57,196 nucleotides of DNA, taken from positions 1 to 57,196 of the forward strand of contig NZ_AZEI01000002.1 in the NCBI RefSeq assembly GCF_001436255.1, read 5' to 3'. Made by a program: the position numbers and the translations under genes. The stretch is from Lentilactobacillus rapi DSM 19907 = JCM 15042. Lineage in GTDB: Bacteria; Bacillota; Bacilli; Lactobacillales; Lactobacillaceae. Shown here one piece after another: positions 19,515 to 30,015 of this stretch. The notes under the pieces are model-generated. The model was not told the origin of the DNA, did not search any database, and saw nothing but the letters and a program-made list of their open reading frames with translations. Every line of letters begins with the position of its first letter. Positions within the stretch are counted from its first letter, which is position 1.

Positions 19515-20605
19515 TGCGATTAATCATTTCTGGTGGCGGAACTGGCGGCCATATTTATCCAGCCCTTGCGATCATCGAGGACCTAATGAAACAGGAGCCT
19601 GATTCAGAAGTCCTTTATGTTGGTTCCAGACGGGGCCTCGAAAGTTCGATTGTGCCTAAACAGGGCATTAAGTTTGTCGAATTGGAGATTCAAGGATTTA
19701 AGCGATCCCTTTCGCTTGAGAATTTTAAAACAGTCGCTCTTTTTCTAAAAAGTGTTCATACCTCTAAAAAAATCATTAAAGATTTTAAACCTGATGTGGT
19801 GATCGGCACTGGCGGCTACGTTTCCGGGGCAGTGGTTTATGCAGCTGCCAAAGCCCATATTCCAACGATCATTCATGAGCAAAATAGTGCTGTTGGCCTC
19901 ACCAACAAGTTTTTAAGCCGTTACGTTGATAAAATTGCGATCGGGTTCCATGAAGCAGCTGATCAATTTCCAAAAGAGAAAGTGGTCTTTGCCGGCAATC
20001 CTCGCGCTCAACAAGTTGCTAATATGCACAGTGATTTTAAATGGTCTGAAATTGGCATGCAAGACGACGTGCCAACCGTCCTCATTTTTGGTGGCAGCCA
20101 GGGTGCTCCGGCAATTAACAATGCAGTAATCGAAGCCGTCAGTGACTTTAACAAGCGCAGCTATCAAGTTGTGTTTGTCACTGGCCAGAAACGCTATGAT
20201 TCTGTTATCGAGCAGCTCGACAAAGTCCGAATCAGCGATAATATCAAAATTCTGCCTTACATAGATAATATGCCCAAGGTGTTGCCCCGGGTGTCCTTAA
20301 TTGTGGGGCGTTCAGGGGCAACCAGCATTGCTGAAATCACGGCCCTGGGGATCCCAGCTGTCTTGATTCCCAGCCCATATGTGACTGCCGATCACCAAAC
20401 AAAGAATACCATGAGCCTGGTTAATCGCGGGGCCGCATTGATGATTAAGCAGGATGAATTAAATGGTCAAAGTTTAGTTAAATCTGTTGATCAATTGATG
20501 CATGATTCAGCGGAACGTGAGAAAATGTCAGTTAATTCAAAGAAATTGGGAGTCGTTGATTCGGCTGACAAGATTTTAAATCTCGCAAGATCCATTAGTC
20601 GTTAA
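19514..20605 (+). CDS. murG: UDP-GlcNAc transferase MurG
   Basis: Membrane-associated glycosyltransferase that adds GlcNAc to lipid I, producing lipid II. The 363-residue protein begins with [14 protein letters not shown], the glycine-rich lipid/acceptor loop, and carries GGSQGA and the nucleotide-sugar site [11 protein letters not shown] in the C-terminal half. The ATG overlaps the murD stop and follows AGGAGG, so the pair is translationally coupled. Confidence 0.96.
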   Translation: MRLIISGGGTGGHIYPALAIIEDLMKQEPDSEVLYVGSRRGLESSIVPKQGIKFVELEIQGFKRSLSLENFKTVALFLKSVHTSKKIIKDFKPDVVIGTGGYVSGAVVYAAAKAHIPTIIHEQNSAVGLTNKFLSRYVDKIAIGFHEAADQFPKEKVVFAGNPRAQQVANMHSDFKWSEIGMQDDVPTVLIFGGSQGAPAINNAVIEAVSDFNKRSYQVVFVTGQKRYDSVIEQLDKVRISDNIKILPYIDNMPKVLPRVSLIVGRSGATSIAEITALGIPAVLIPSPYVTADHQTKNTMSLVNRGAALMIKQDELNGQSLVKSVDQLMHDSAEREKMSVNSKKLGVVDSADKILNLARSISR

Positions 20606-20628
20606 TAAGTTGCTGGGGGTAGATATCG

Positions 20629-21411
20629 GTGGGCCAGAGAAATGACATTCCAGAATCTGAAAAGGGGCTTTTTCACCACTACCAGATTCGAAATTTGAAA
20701 AAGATGTGGCCGTTAATTATATTAACGATCATCATCATTGGGTGTATGGCATTCCTGATATCGCCATACAGCAAAGTAAAGTCCGTTGATATTTCTGGCA
20801 ATGAGATTATCAGTGTGAAGCAGATTAAGCATTATTCGCCAGTCAAGAAGGGCACCTCATTATTTTCTGTTTGGGGAAAGCAGAAGAAGTTGGCTAAACG
20901 CTTGAAGCAGCGCAGTCAAAGGATGCAATCCGTGAAGGTCAAACTCGTTAATTTCAATCAAGTTAAAATTAAGGTTGAAGAGTATCCCACAATCGGGTAT
21001 CTTTATGATCACAGAGGGTATGAACCAATCCTTCAAAGTGGTGTCATCATCAAGACCAAAGTGTTGAATCCGCGCGATGGGTTCCCGGTACTGAAGAAGT
21101 TTCATGATCCTAAGAAACTTAAGCGAACCATCAAGCAGTATCGGCGGATTAATCCACCAGTTAGGGCCGTGATTAACACGATCAGTTATTCACCAACGAA
21201 AAGCAATCCGGACCGGATCTTTTTGCAAATGACGGATGGTAACAAAGTGTATGCTTCCATTAGTAGTTTTGGTGACAAAATGGACTATTATCCAAGCATT
21301 AATTCAAAGCTCAAGGTTAAGAGTATTATCAATATGGAAGTTGGTGCGTATTCATATCCAATTACAAAAAAACAATCGGCTGTGAATACAAATGTGGCGC
21401 AGGGTTATTAG
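20629..21411 (+). CDS. divIB: Cell division protein DivIB (FtsQ type)
   Basis: Bitopic divisome protein partnering FtsL and DivIC. The 260-residue product has a charged cytoplasmic N-terminus, a membrane helix (WPLIILTIIIIGCMAFLIS, about 26-44), then a POTRA-like domain (VKSVDISGNEIISVKQI) and the FtsQ beta domain. The start is GTG 20629 behind GGGGG; no ATG lies near. It sits between murG and ftsA, the standard place for ftsQ/divIB. Confidence 0.92.
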   Translation: MGQRNDIPESEKGLFHHYQIRNLKKMWPLIILTIIIIGCMAFLISPYSKVKSVDISGNEIISVKQIKHYSPVKKGTSLFSVWGKQKKLAKRLKQRSQRMQSVKVKLVNFNQVKIKVEEYPTIGYLYDHRGYEPILQSGVIIKTKVLNPRDGFPVLKKFHDPKKLKRTIKQYRRINPPVRAVINTISYSPTKSNPDRIFLQMTDGNKVYASISSFGDKMDYYPSINSKLKVKSIINMEVGAYSYPITKKQSAVNTNVAQGY

Positions 21412-21499
21412 GGTCAATTAATCTTTTTCCATGGTTATGATTGTGTTAAACTTATGTTATGTTCAGAAAATATTCTAGATGTGGAGGTTCCTTACATAT

Positions 21500-22804
21500 A
21501 TGGATAATTCGGGTTTATATGTGGGACTTGATATAGGAACTACCTCAATAAAGGTAATTGTTGCAGAAAAAGTCAAAGGGCAATTGAACGTTATTGGTGT
21601 GGGGAATCAGCCTTCTAACGGATTGAGCCGTGGTGTGATCGTTGATATTGATCAGGCTGCTGAAGCAATCAGAAGTGCTGTAAATCAAGCTCAAGAAAAA
21701 GCAAGTATTGAAATTAAAGACGTTATTGTCAGTGTTCCAGCCAACATGCTCAAGATCGAACCATGTAATGGGTTAATCACCCTTGATGATCAATCACGAG
21801 AGATTACTGAAGAAGACGTGAGAAATGTGGCGGCTTCTGCCTTGGGTACCAGTCTACCTACGGAACGGGAAATTATTGACATCCAACCAGAAGAATTCAT
21901 TGTCGATGGATTCGATGGCATTAAAGATCCACGGGGAATGGTTGGCGTCCGGCTCGAAATGCGCGGGAAGCTGATCAGTGGATCTAAAGGAATTATGCAC
22001 AATTTGCAAAAAGCGGTTGAAAAGGCCGGCTTAAATATTATGTCCACTGTATTAACACCCTTGGCCGAGAGCCACGAGTTGTTGAATGATGGTGAACAGG
22101 ACTTTGGGACAATTATTGTCGATCTCGGTGGCGGCCAGACAACTGCTTCTGTCATCCACGATCACCAACTGAAGTACGCCACAACCGATCCTGAGGGTGG
22201 TGCCTATATTACCAAAGACATTTCAATTGTTCTCAACACATCGATGAATAGTGCTGAAAAGATTAAACGAGACTACGGTTATGCGGATTCATTACAAGCG
22301 TCTGCCGATAATGAATTTCCAGTCGAAGTTGTTGGCCAATCTGAGCCAACCTACATTGACGAACGATATCTGGCTGAGATCATTGAAGCACGGTTAAGTC
22401 AGATCTTTGATAGAATTAAGGACCATCTCAATCAGATTCAGGCATTGGATTTACCAGGGGGCATTGTTCTGACAGGTGGTGTGGCTGCTCTTCCAGGAAT
22501 TGCCGAATTAGCCGCTGACCAGTTCAATACGAACGTCAGGGTCTATATTCCTGATCAAATGGGATTGCGACATCCATCGTTTACCGCCGCATTATCACTG
22601 GTGTCATATTTTGCTGATTTACCTGACGTCGATATGATTGTTAGGTCAGCCGTTGGTGCCACGTTAACCAAGGTTCCAAAGCTATCCAGTTCTCAAGATG
22701 TCCAAGTCCCTGTGTCTGAGAAATCAGCAAAGCCCAAACGACAAACACAGAAGAAAAAACGTGGCGAAGGAATCAAGAATTTCTTTAGCGATTTCTTTGA
22801 TTAA
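21500..22804 (+). CDS. ftsA: Cell division protein FtsA
   Basis: Actin-like ATPase that ties the FtsZ ring to the membrane. The 434-residue product has the phosphate-1 loop [12 protein letters not shown] at the start, [10 protein letters not shown] as phosphate-2, and [10 protein letters not shown] in the adenosine motif. It ends in an amphipathic membrane-targeting helix ([11 protein letters not shown]). The start ATG 21500 is 12 bases from GGAGG, rather far; the ATG at 21479 would sit before that ribosome site and is less likely. ftsZ follows after 29 bp. Confidence 0.95.
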   Translation: MDNSGLYVGLDIGTTSIKVIVAEKVKGQLNVIGVGNQPSNGLSRGVIVDIDQAAEAIRSAVNQAQEKASIEIKDVIVSVPANMLKIEPCNGLITLDDQSREITEEDVRNVAASALGTSLPTEREIIDIQPEEFIVDGFDGIKDPRGMVGVRLEMRGKLISGSKGIMHNLQKAVEKAGLNIMSTVLTPLAESHELLNDGEQDFGTIIVDLGGGQTTASVIHDHQLKYATTDPEGGAYITKDISIVLNTSMNSAEKIKRDYGYADSLQASADNEFPVEVVGQSEPTYIDERYLAEIIEARLSQIFDRIKDHLNQIQALDLPGGIVLTGGVAALPGIAELAADQFNTNVRVYIPDQMGLRHPSFTAALSLVSYFADLPDVDMIVRSAVGATLTKVPKLSSSQDVQVPVSEKSAKPKRQTQKKKRGEGIKNFFSDFFD

Positions 22805-22833
22805 TAAGGCACTTTACGGAGGTAAAAATAATT

Positions 22834-24138
22834 ATGGAGTACTCATTAGATTCCACCGATAGTCACGGTGCAAATATTAAAGTTATCGGAGTCGGCGGCG
22901 GCGGAAGCAATGCCGTGAACACGATGATTAATGCAGATGTTAAGGGTGTTGAGTTCATTGTTGCCAACACCGATGTTCAAGCTTTAGCAACTTCTAAAGC
23001 AGAAACCAGAATCCAACTTGGCCCGAAATTGACCCGCGGACTTGGTGCAGGTTCCAACCCTGACGTTGGGGCTAAAGCCGCCGAAGAAAGTGAAGAAGCC
23101 ATTACTGAAGCCCTTGAAGGCGCAGACATGGTCTTCGTAACTGCCGGAATGGGTGGTGGTACTGGTAACGGTGCTGCTCCAATTGTTGCTAAGATCGCCA
23201 AAGACCAAGGCGCGTTGACGGTTGGCGTTGTAACCAAACCGTTTAGCTTTGAAGGCCCTCGCCGAGTTAAATACGCAGATCAGGGGGTAGCTCAACTCAA
23301 GGAAAATGTTGATACGTTAATTGTCATCTCTAATAATCAGTTGCTTGAAATGGTTGATAAAAAGACGCCAATGATGGATGCCTTCAAGGAAGCAGATAAC
23401 GTGCTTCGCCAAGGTGTTCAAGGTATCTCAGACCTCATTACCAGCCCAGGTTATGTCAACTTGGATTTTGCCGATGTTAAGACCACTATGCAAGATCAAG
23501 GTTCAGCTTTGATGGGAGTTGGTACTGCCAACGGCGAAAACCGGACGGCAGAAGCAACCAAAAAGGCAATTTCTTCACCGTTGTTGGAAGTTTCAATTGA
23601 TGGTGCAGAACAGGTCTTACTTAACATTACCGGTGGTCCAGATTTGTCATTGTTTGAAGCCCAAGACGCTTCAGACATTGTTTCACAGGCAGCTACCAGT
23701 GATGTCAACATCATCTTCGGGACTTCAATTGACGAATCCTTGGGTGATGAAGTTCGGGTTACAGTAATTGCAACTGGAATCGACAAGAAGCGGGCTGACG
23801 AGGGCCGATTAGCTTCAAGAAGAACTCGAACTGCTCGACCACAAACCAACAACGTTGCTCGTCCTCACGCAATTGATCGTAATAAATCAAACGCAGATAG
23901 CAACAAATCCAAATCGACATCTCAAAATGATCCATTGGGCAATTGGGATATTAGGAAACAACCAGCTGCTGCCCGTCCTTCGGTTAATGAAGATGATGAG
24001 TTCAGTGATGTTGAAAAGAAGGATTTTGACCCATTTCAACCTGATGTAAGTTCTGATGATGCCACTCAACAAGATCAATCTGATGATTCTCAAGACGATA
24101 TTCCACCGTTCTTTAAACACCGTCGTCGTGACAAATAG
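22834..24138 (+). CDS. ftsZ: Cell division GTPase FtsZ
   Basis: Tubulin-like GTPase that forms the division ring. The 434-residue protein has the N-terminal [13 protein letters not shown], the tubulin signature [10 protein letters not shown] near residue 108, the T7-loop region [11 protein letters not shown], a long variable linker rich in N, S, D and Q, and the C-terminal peptide [12 protein letters not shown] that binds FtsA and SepF. It follows a clean GGAGG. High expression is likely. Confidence 0.97.
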   Translation: MEYSLDSTDSHGANIKVIGVGGGGSNAVNTMINADVKGVEFIVANTDVQALATSKAETRIQLGPKLTRGLGAGSNPDVGAKAAEESEEAITEALEGADMVFVTAGMGGGTGNGAAPIVAKIAKDQGALTVGVVTKPFSFEGPRRVKYADQGVAQLKENVDTLIVISNNQLLEMVDKKTPMMDAFKEADNVLRQGVQGISDLITSPGYVNLDFADVKTTMQDQGSALMGVGTANGENRTAEATKKAISSPLLEVSIDGAEQVLLNITGGPDLSLFEAQDASDIVSQAATSDVNIIFGTSIDESLGDEVRVTVIATGIDKKRADEGRLASRRTRTARPQTNNVARPHAIDRNKSNADSNKSKSTSQNDPLGNWDIRKQPAAARPSVNEDDEFSDVEKKDFDPFQPDVSSDDATQQDQSDDSQDDIPPFFKHRRRDK

Positions 24139-24187
24139 TTCTGTGTGACCGGTATTTATCGAATTGGTGAATACGAAAGGAAACAAC

Positions 24188-24541
24188 ATGCCACAAAAAT
24201 TTAATTTAGCTAATTTTTTCGGGATGGACACGGATGCAGATCAGCCAAATACTGATAACGAAAAGTCAACAGATAACGTGGTTCTCATGAATAGACAAAA
24301 CATTGATCCTAGTAAAATAATTGTTTTTGAGCCAATTAACTACACAGATGTGGATACAATTGCTCAAAAGCTTTTGGAAGATAGCGCAGTTATCATTAAG
24401 TTAAACAAACTGGATGTGAATTCTTCTGCCAGAATGGTCGACTTTTTGAATGGGGTTTTGTTTGCAATTCATGGTTCCATCAACCGGTTGGACAAAGATA
24501 TTTTCTTGTGTTCACCAAAAAAGTTCCAAGTAACTAAGTAA
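24188..24541 (+). CDS. sepF: Cell division protein SepF
   Basis: FtsZ-binding ring protein that also bends and anchors to membrane. The 117-residue product has a short amphipathic N-terminus (MPQKFNLANFFGM), an acidic linker and the SepF core (IIVFEPINYTDVDTIAQKLL, VIIKLNKLDVNSSARMVDFL). I choose ATG 24188 behind AAAGGA; the upstream GTG 24164 precedes the ribosome site. It lies between ftsZ and ylmG as in other lactobacilli. Confidence 0.92.
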   Translation: MPQKFNLANFFGMDTDADQPNTDNEKSTDNVVLMNRQNIDPSKIIVFEPINYTDVDTIAQKLLEDSAVIIKLNKLDVNSSARMVDFLNGVLFAIHGSINRLDKDIFLCSPKKFQVTK

Positions 24542-24574
24542 GGATTTCACTTTAAAAGAATAAGGAGCGATCGA

Positions 24575-24856
24575 TTGGCAACTTTTGTTTTTTACGCAGT
24601 TGAGATAATCAACAAGCTGATCAGTGCTTACATGCTGGCAATTGTTGTTTATGCTTTGATGAGTTGGTTTCCGAACTCGTATGGAACCGCAATTGGAAGA
24701 TTTTTAGCGCGAATTGTTGAACCGTTTGAACGGCTATTCAATTTTGCAACGATTGGGATGATTAGCCTGGCACCGCTGGTTGCATTGGCGGTACTCACGT
24801 TTGTTCAGTATGGGGTGACATACGTAGGTAATTTACTGATTGGTTTCTTTTACTAG
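24575..24856 (+). CDS. ylmG: YggT/YlmG family membrane protein
   Basis: A 93-residue YggT-family protein with two hydrophobic segments (about 8-30 and 65-90) around VEPFERLFNF. Its biochemical function is unknown; the gene travels with sepF and ylmH and has been linked to division or nucleoid placement in related and plastid proteins. The start is TTG behind AAGGAG, with no ATG nearby. Confidence 0.85.
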   Translation: MATFVFYAVEIINKLISAYMLAIVVYALMSWFPNSYGTAIGRFLARIVEPFERLFNFATIGMISLAPLVALAVLTFVQYGVTYVGNLLIGFFY

Positions 24857-24875
24857 TATGAAGAGGGGTATTACC

Positions 24876-25667
24876 GTGGTGGATTCTAACGTTTCACAAC
24901 ACTACCGACCAGACGAGCTTCCATTTCTTGAGTCAATCGATAGCTTGAGCGGAAGAGTTGAAAATGAATATCGGCCGATCCTGACTAATTTTTTAAATCC
25001 AAGGCAGCTTTATATTCTTGAAACGATTGTTAATCGATACGATGGGATTACATTTAAGACGTTTGGCGGCTTTGCAGAAGCTGAAATGAAGCGGGCGATT
25101 GCGTTTCCAGAGTATTTTACCCCGACCGATGGTGATTTTAATATCACCGCATTTCAAATCGACTATCCAAGCAAGTTTGCCACGTTGTCACACGGTCAAA
25201 TTCTTGGCTCCATCATGGGAGCTGGAATTGATCGGGATGTGATTGGTGATATCATCACAGATGGCCTTAACTGGCAATTTATGTGTGAATCCGAAATGGC
25301 TGACTATGTTCATGCTCAGGTTGATAAGATTGGCAAGATTAAGGTCAAACTTAAGGAAATTGATCCTGAACAAATCATTCATCCAACTGATGAAAGTGAA
25401 GAAGTTACGACCACCGTTTCTTCACGGCGGGTTGATACCCTCGTCAGTGACGGCTTTCATATTTCCCGGCATCATGCCAAAGAGTTGGTTGATGGCGGGC
25501 AAGTTCGAATTAACTGGGTAACTTCTGATCGGCCGGACTTGGAACTGTCAATTAAGGACATTGTATCGGTCCGCGGATTTGGCCGGATTGTGATCAAGGA
25601 TATTTTAGGAATGACCAAAAAGGATAAAATTCGAATTGTTATTGATGTATACAATCGAAATAAATAG
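24876..25667 (+). CDS. ylmH: S4-domain RNA-binding protein YlmH
   Basis: YlmH-family protein of 263 residues with a C-terminal S4 RNA-binding domain (SSRRVDTLVSDGFHISR... DIVSVRGFGRIVI). Homologues in Bacillus act in ribosome quality control as well as lying in the division cluster. I choose GTG 24876, seven bases after AAGAGGGG; ATG 24858 precedes the ribosome site and TTG 24840 lies within ylmG. divIVA follows after 16 bp. Confidence 0.87.
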   Translation: MVDSNVSQHYRPDELPFLESIDSLSGRVENEYRPILTNFLNPRQLYILETIVNRYDGITFKTFGGFAEAEMKRAIAFPEYFTPTDGDFNITAFQIDYPSKFATLSHGQILGSIMGAGIDRDVIGDIITDGLNWQFMCESEMADYVHAQVDKIGKIKVKLKEIDPEQIIHPTDESEEVTTTVSSRRVDTLVSDGFHISRHHAKELVDGGQVRINWVTSDRPDLELSIKDIVSVRGFGRIVIKDILGMTKKDKIRIVIDVYNRNK

Positions 25668-25683
25668 GAGGGGTTGATTCACC

Positions 25684-26355
25684 ATGGTATTAAGTCCACA
25701 AGACATTCACAACAAAGAATTTTCGACCAAATTAAGAGGTTACAATATTGATGAGGTTAATGATTTCTTAGACCAAATCATTAAAGATTACCAAATTGTC
25801 CTTCAAGAGAATAAGGATCTCTCATCGAAACTTGACGAGTCCAAGGACAAATTATCCTATTTCAATGATTTGAAAGATTCTTTAAACCAATCAATTTTGG
25901 TTGCCCAAGAGGCTGCTGATAAGGTTAAGACCAACTCTAAGAAGGAAGCCGAAATTACCAACCGGGAAGCCCAAAAGAAAGCTGACGACATTTTGAATGC
26001 CGCTGACGAAAAGGCTAATAATATTCTGGAAGAAGCTTCCAAGCGAGCTAAGAAGTTGGCTATCGAGACTGATGACTTACGGAAGAATACCAGAGTTTTC
26101 CGCCAACGGCTCCAAGTGATGTTGGAAAGTCAGCTTGAAGTGATCAAGGGATCAGATTGGGATCATCTGGTTGAAGAAACCCCAACGACGACTTATGAGG
26201 ACATCGAAAAAGTTGTTGGCAGCCTTGACAACCACACAAATTCAGGGTTAAAATCAGAAACCAAACAGGATAATGATGCGGACACGGTGGTAGATGCAAC
26301 AACGACCGAGGATCCAAGCAAAACGGTTGTGTATTACCCCAACGACGCAAAGTAA
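25684..26355 (+). CDS. divIVA: Cell division/polarity protein DivIVA
   Basis: Coiled-coil protein that binds negatively curved membrane at poles and septa and recruits partners. The 223-residue product has the conserved N-terminal lipid-binding part (SPQDIHNKEFSTKLRGYNID) and a long coiled coil (about 30-150), then an acidic, threonine-rich variable tail. It closes the dcw cluster; the T-box leader of ileS follows directly, with no clear terminator between. Confidence 0.94.
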   Translation: MVLSPQDIHNKEFSTKLRGYNIDEVNDFLDQIIKDYQIVLQENKDLSSKLDESKDKLSYFNDLKDSLNQSILVAQEAADKVKTNSKKEAEITNREAQKKADDILNAADEKANNILEEASKRAKKLAIETDDLRKNTRVFRQRLQVMLESQLEVIKGSDWDHLVEETPTTTYEDIEKVVGSLDNHTNSGLKSETKQDNDADTVVDATTTEDPSKTVVYYPNDAK

Positions 26356-26369
26356 ATATTTTGAATCGA

Positions 26370-26556
26370 TTAGAGACCAGAAAGTTTATTGGTTGACACG
26401 TAAGCGAGCTAAAGATGGTGAAAGTTTAGCAGTCAACAATCAATGAATAGATCAGCTCTAGTACATAAATCGATTGCTTTTAGAGAGAATTGCAAAATTC
26501 TAAATTTGGGTGGTACCACGAAGAGTCTTCGTCCCTAGCGGCGAGGGCTCTTTTTG
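26370..26556 (+). promoter_or_regulatory. T-box leader (isoleucine) of ileS
   Basis: Classical T-box riboswitch. The T-box motif AAATTTGGGTGGTACCACG is at 26502-26520, followed by a terminator hairpin with TTTTT (to 26555). Stem I can fold through GGTTGAC and GTCAAC. On its 3' side AATCA places ATC, an isoleucine codon, at 26439-26441 as the likely specifier, in agreement with the downstream ileS. Uncharged tRNA-Ile would favour the antiterminator and read-through. Confidence 0.9.
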
Positions 26557-26561
26557 TTAGA

Positions 26562-26671
26562 GTGCGAAAAGCAACGGGTTGACGCGTTTACCTGGGAACT
26601 TCTCATTGAAATCCTGGGTTTGGATTTTAATGAGAAGTTCCCAGGTAGTTAGCGTCAGTTGCTCTGAGCAC
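26562..26671 (+). repeat. Large palindrome P1 in the ileS leader
   Basis: Two arms of about 45 bases face each other around a 21-base loop. TACCTGGGAACTTCTCATT (26589-26607) pairs perfectly with the complementary arm at 26629-26647. Outside it, ACGC/GCGT, AGCAAC/GTTGCT and GTGC/GCAC extend the fold. It starts only six bases after the T-box terminator's T tract. No ORF in it looks coding. Confidence 0.8.
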
Positions 26672-26782
26672 GTTTCCACTAGGTGGCCGAGAATAGAATC
26701 CTGGTTTTGGGATTTATGTTGGCGGTGCTTATGTGGAAACTTGTGCTTGGAGAAGCACGTTTCCACTAGGCAGCCAAAGATT
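26608..26782 (+). repeat. 175-bp tandem repeat, unit 1
   Basis: First full unit, beginning GAAATCCTGGGTTTGG. It contains the right arm of P1, a second palindrome (AGCACGTTTCCAC at 26667-26679 against GTGGAAAC...GTGCT at 26733-26747), and the small hairpin GTGCTTGGAGAAGCAC (26743-26758). Confidence 0.9.
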
Positions 26783-26957
26783 GAAATCCTGGGTTTGGAT
26801 TTTAATGAGAAGTTCCCAGGTAGTTAGCGGCAGTTGCTCTGAGCACGTTTCCACTAAGTGGCCGAGAATAGAATCCTGGTTTTGGGATTTATGTTGGCGG
26901 TGCTTATGTGGAAGCTTGTGCTTGGAGAAGCCCGTTTCCACTAGGCAGCCAAAGGTT
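26783..26957 (+). repeat. 175-bp tandem repeat, unit 2
   Basis: Second unit at exactly 175 bp from the first, differing at only about six positions by eye (for example GTCAG to GGCAG, GGAAAC to GGAAGC, AGCACG to AGCCCG). The near identity implies recent duplication or continuing homogenisation. The length is not a multiple of three, which argues against coding. Confidence 0.9.
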
Positions 26958-27010
26958 AAAATCCTGGGTTTGGATTTTAATGAGAAGTTCCCAGGCAGCT
27001 AGCGGCTGAG
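26958..27010 (+). repeat. 175-bp tandem repeat, partial unit 3
   Basis: About 50 bases of a third unit, again 175 bp on, ending near GCTAGCGGCTGAGCA. After it, a unique leader of about 85 bases runs to the ileS start. Confidence 0.85.
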
Positions 27011-27094
27011 CATGTTTCCATGACCCAATTCAAGAAAAACCACCGGTCCCATCATTATCCTGAAAACAAACAATTTAAGAAGGGAAGTCAAACA

Positions 27095-29908
27095 ATGCGG
27101 GTAAAAGATACATTAAACCTAGGCAAAACAAAGTTCAAAATGCGCGGCAATCTTCCTGTTAAAGAAGTCGACCGACAAAAAGCATGGGACGAAAATCATG
27201 TTTATCAACAAAGACAAAAATTAAATGAGGGCAAACCAACCTTTGTCCTCCACGATGGCCCTCCATATGCCAATGGTGATATCCATATGGGTCACGCGAT
27301 GAATAAAATTTCAAAGGATATTATCGTTCGATACAAGTCAATGAGTGGTTATCGGGCACCTTACGTTCCCGGTTGGGACACTCATGGATTACCAATTGAA
27401 CAAAAATTAACCCAAGCTGGTTATGATCGTAAGAAAATGTCCACTAACGATTTCCGAAAGCTCTGTCGTGAGTATGCCTTGAAGCAAGTTGAACGTCAAA
27501 AGGCAGAATTCAAACGACTGGGAGTTGCCGGTGATTGGGATAATCCTTATTTGACTTTGAAACCTGAATTCGAAGCTCAAGAAATTCGGGTGTTTGGCGC
27601 ATTTGCAAAACGTGGGTTGATTTACAAGGGTAAGAAGCCCGTTTACTGGTCATGGTCGTCAGAATCTGCTCTTGCCGAAGCCGAAGTTGAATATCACGAT
27701 ATTACTTCCCCAACTGCCTTTTATGGCGAAAAAGTTGTTGATGGAAAAGGCGTCTTAAATAATGACACAACATTCATGGTTGTCTGGACAACGACGCCAT
27801 GGACGATTCCAGCTTCTGAAGGAATTACCGTTGATGCTGGATTTGACTATTCAGTTGTTCAACCAGAGGGTGATGACCGTCACTTTGTGATTGCCAGTGA
27901 ATTGGTCAACAAGGTTTCTGAATTGGTTGGCTGGAAGAATGTTAAGACTCTCAAAACGGTTAAAGGCCAAGAGCTTGAGGGCGTTCTTGCAGAACACCCA
28001 TTTGATCATAGTCGAAAATTATTGACGATGTTAGGCGACTTCGTTGATTTGGAAGAAGGTACTGGATTAGTCCATACCGCTCCTGGATATGGTGAAGATG
28101 ACTTTAACATTGGCCGCAAATATGGGCTTGATATTTTTGCGCCAGTTGATGATAAAGGGTATTTGACTGAAGAATCCGGTAAAGACTTTGCTGGGGTCTT
28201 CTATGATGACGCCAACAAGATTGCCTTGGATAAATTAAAAGAGGCTAATTTGTTACTCCGATACATGCCGTTGAAGCATAGCTACCCATTTGACTGGCGA
28301 ACCAAGAAGCCGATCATCTTCCGGGCAACGCCTCAGTGGTTCGCCTCAGTTGATAAGATCAAAGACGATATTTTGAAATCGCTTGACGACGTTCAATTCT
28401 TCCCTGATTGGGGGAAAGTTCGCCTCGCCAACATGATCAAGAACCGGGGCGACTGGGTTATCTCCAGACAACGGGTTTGGGGTGTGCCGCTACCAATCTT
28501 CTATGGTGAAGACGGTGAAGCGATTATCACTGAAGAAACCATCAACCACGTTGCAGATTTGTTCGAGAAGCACGGTTCAGACATTTGGTTCGAAAAGGAT
28601 GCCAAAGACTTATTACCAGCCGGCTTTAAGAGCGAGCATTCACCAAATGGCAAGTTTACCAAAGAAAACGACATTATGGATGTGTGGTTTGATTCAGGTT
28701 CATCTCATCAGGGGGTTCTTGAGGAAAGAGACGATTTAACTTATCCTGCTGATATGTACTTGGAAGGCTCCGACCAATATCGTGGCTGGTTCAATTCAAG
28801 CCTGATTACCAGTGTTGCTGTTTCGAACAAAGCACCGTATAAACAAGTCTTATCACAAGGATTCACCCTTGATGGTCAAGGCCACAAAATGAGTAAATCA
28901 CTTGGAAACACAATTGCGCCAATTGACGTGATTAAGAAGATGGGAGCAGAAATTGTCCGTCTCTGGGTTACATCAGTTGATACTTCCGCTGATGTTCGCG
29001 TAAGTACTGAAAACTTCGTGAAGGTTTCAGATTCGTATAAGAAGATCCGCAACACGATGCGTTACTTACTTGCCAACGTTTCCGACTTTGATCCAAAGAA
29101 GGATGCTGTGCCATTTGATCAATTGGAAACTCAAGATCAATACATGATGATTCTATTGAACAAGTTCTTGGGAGAAGCTCGTGATTGTTACGAAAAGTAC
29201 GACTTCTTGGATTTGAACAAGAAATTAATTAGTTTCATCTCAACTGATTTGTCGGCATTCTATCTGGATGTTGCCAAGGATATTGTGTATATTGATCGCA
29301 AGGATGGCCACAAGCGTCGTTCAATGCAAACAGTAATGTATGACGCAGCTGTGACCTTAACTAAGTTAATGACCCCAGTGTTACCTCATACGACCGAGGA
29401 AATCTGGCCATTCTTGAAGGAACCCGAAGAATTCGTTCAGCTGACGGACATTCCAGAACCACAACACTTTGACAATGATGCAACAATCTTGGCAAACTGG
29501 AACAAGTTCATGACTTACCGAAACGATGTCTTGAAGGTGCTTGAAGAAGCTCGGGACGCCAAGCAGATTGGTAAATCCTCAGAAGCCAAATTGACGATTT
29601 ATGCCACGTCAGAGGTTGCTGATTTGTTTGAAAGCCTCCACACCGATTTGGCAACTGTCCTGATGGTTTCTCAGTTGGAAGTTACCGACTTCACTGACGC
29701 GCCAGGTAACAGCACGAAGTTTGACAGTGACGGCCTGGCATTGTTAGTTGAAAAGGCCGATGGTCAAGTTTGTGAACGTTGTCGGTTGACGAAAACCGAT
29801 GTTGGTGCTGATAGCGACTACCCAACATTCTGTCAATCATGTGCGGAAATTGTCCGTAGTGAATTCCCTGAAACCGCTACTGAAGGTTTTACAGACAAGA
29901 AAGATTAA
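27095..29908 (+). CDS. ileS: Isoleucyl-tRNA synthetase
   Basis: Charges tRNA-Ile with isoleucine and edits valine. The 937-residue product shows the HIGH-class motif [16 protein letters not shown] near residue 57-72, the editing region ([11 protein letters not shown]), KMSKS near residue 598, and a C-terminal zinc finger CERC...CQSC. I start at ATG 27095 behind GAAGGGAAG. An upstream in-frame ATG at 27020 lies right at the repeat edge and would add 25 residues that do not look like IleS. Regulated by the T-box upstream. Confidence 0.95.
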   Translation: MRVKDTLNLGKTKFKMRGNLPVKEVDRQKAWDENHVYQQRQKLNEGKPTFVLHDGPPYANGDIHMGHAMNKISKDIIVRYKSMSGYRAPYVPGWDTHGLPIEQKLTQAGYDRKKMSTNDFRKLCREYALKQVERQKAEFKRLGVAGDWDNPYLTLKPEFEAQEIRVFGAFAKRGLIYKGKKPVYWSWSSESALAEAEVEYHDITSPTAFYGEKVVDGKGVLNNDTTFMVVWTTTPWTIPASEGITVDAGFDYSVVQPEGDDRHFVIASELVNKVSELVGWKNVKTLKTVKGQELEGVLAEHPFDHSRKLLTMLGDFVDLEEGTGLVHTAPGYGEDDFNIGRKYGLDIFAPVDDKGYLTEESGKDFAGVFYDDANKIALDKLKEANLLLRYMPLKHSYPFDWRTKKPIIFRATPQWFASVDKIKDDILKSLDDVQFFPDWGKVRLANMIKNRGDWVISRQRVWGVPLPIFYGEDGEAIITEETINHVADLFEKHGSDIWFEKDAKDLLPAGFKSEHSPNGKFTKENDIMDVWFDSGSSHQGVLEERDDLTYPADMYLEGSDQYRGWFNSSLITSVAVSNKAPYKQVLSQGFTLDGQGHKMSKSLGNTIAPIDVIKKMGAEIVRLWVTSVDTSADVRVSTENFVKVSDSYKKIRNTMRYLLANVSDFDPKKDAVPFDQLETQDQYMMILLNKFLGEARDCYEKYDFLDLNKKLISFISTDLSAFYLDVAKDIVYIDRKDGHKRRSMQTVMYDAAVTLTKLMTPVLPHTTEEIWPFLKEPEEFVQLTDIPEPQHFDNDATILANWNKFMTYRNDVLKVLEEARDAKQIGKSSEAKLTIYATSEVADLFESLHTDLATVLMVSQLEVTDFTDAPGNSTKFDSDGLALLVEKADGQVCERCRLTKTDVGADSDYPTFCQSCAEIVRSEFPETATEGFTDKKD

Positions 29909-29975
29909 GATAGTTTAGAATTCAGCAGAACTTTTTGAAATTCTATTTTATATTTAATCGTTAAACAGTAAAATG

Positions 29976-30015
29976 AAGCTAGTGACAATTAATTTTGTGC
30001 TAGCTTTATTTTTTT
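29976..30015 (+). terminator. Terminator after ileS
   Basis: AAGCTAG and CTAGCTT form the outer stem, with GACAA/TTTGT inside, and a T-rich tract follows to 30015. Confidence 0.8.

Noticed and set aside
26579-27002. Open frames of 69-89 codons on both strands within the repeat array
   Set aside because: They exist because the 175-bp units repeat and lack stops in some frames. The period is not a multiple of three, there is no ribosome site, and both strands give similar peptides as expected for palindromes.
26608-27010. CRISPR array
   Set aside because: Units are 175 bp and contiguous, without alternating short repeats and unique spacers; no cas genes are near.
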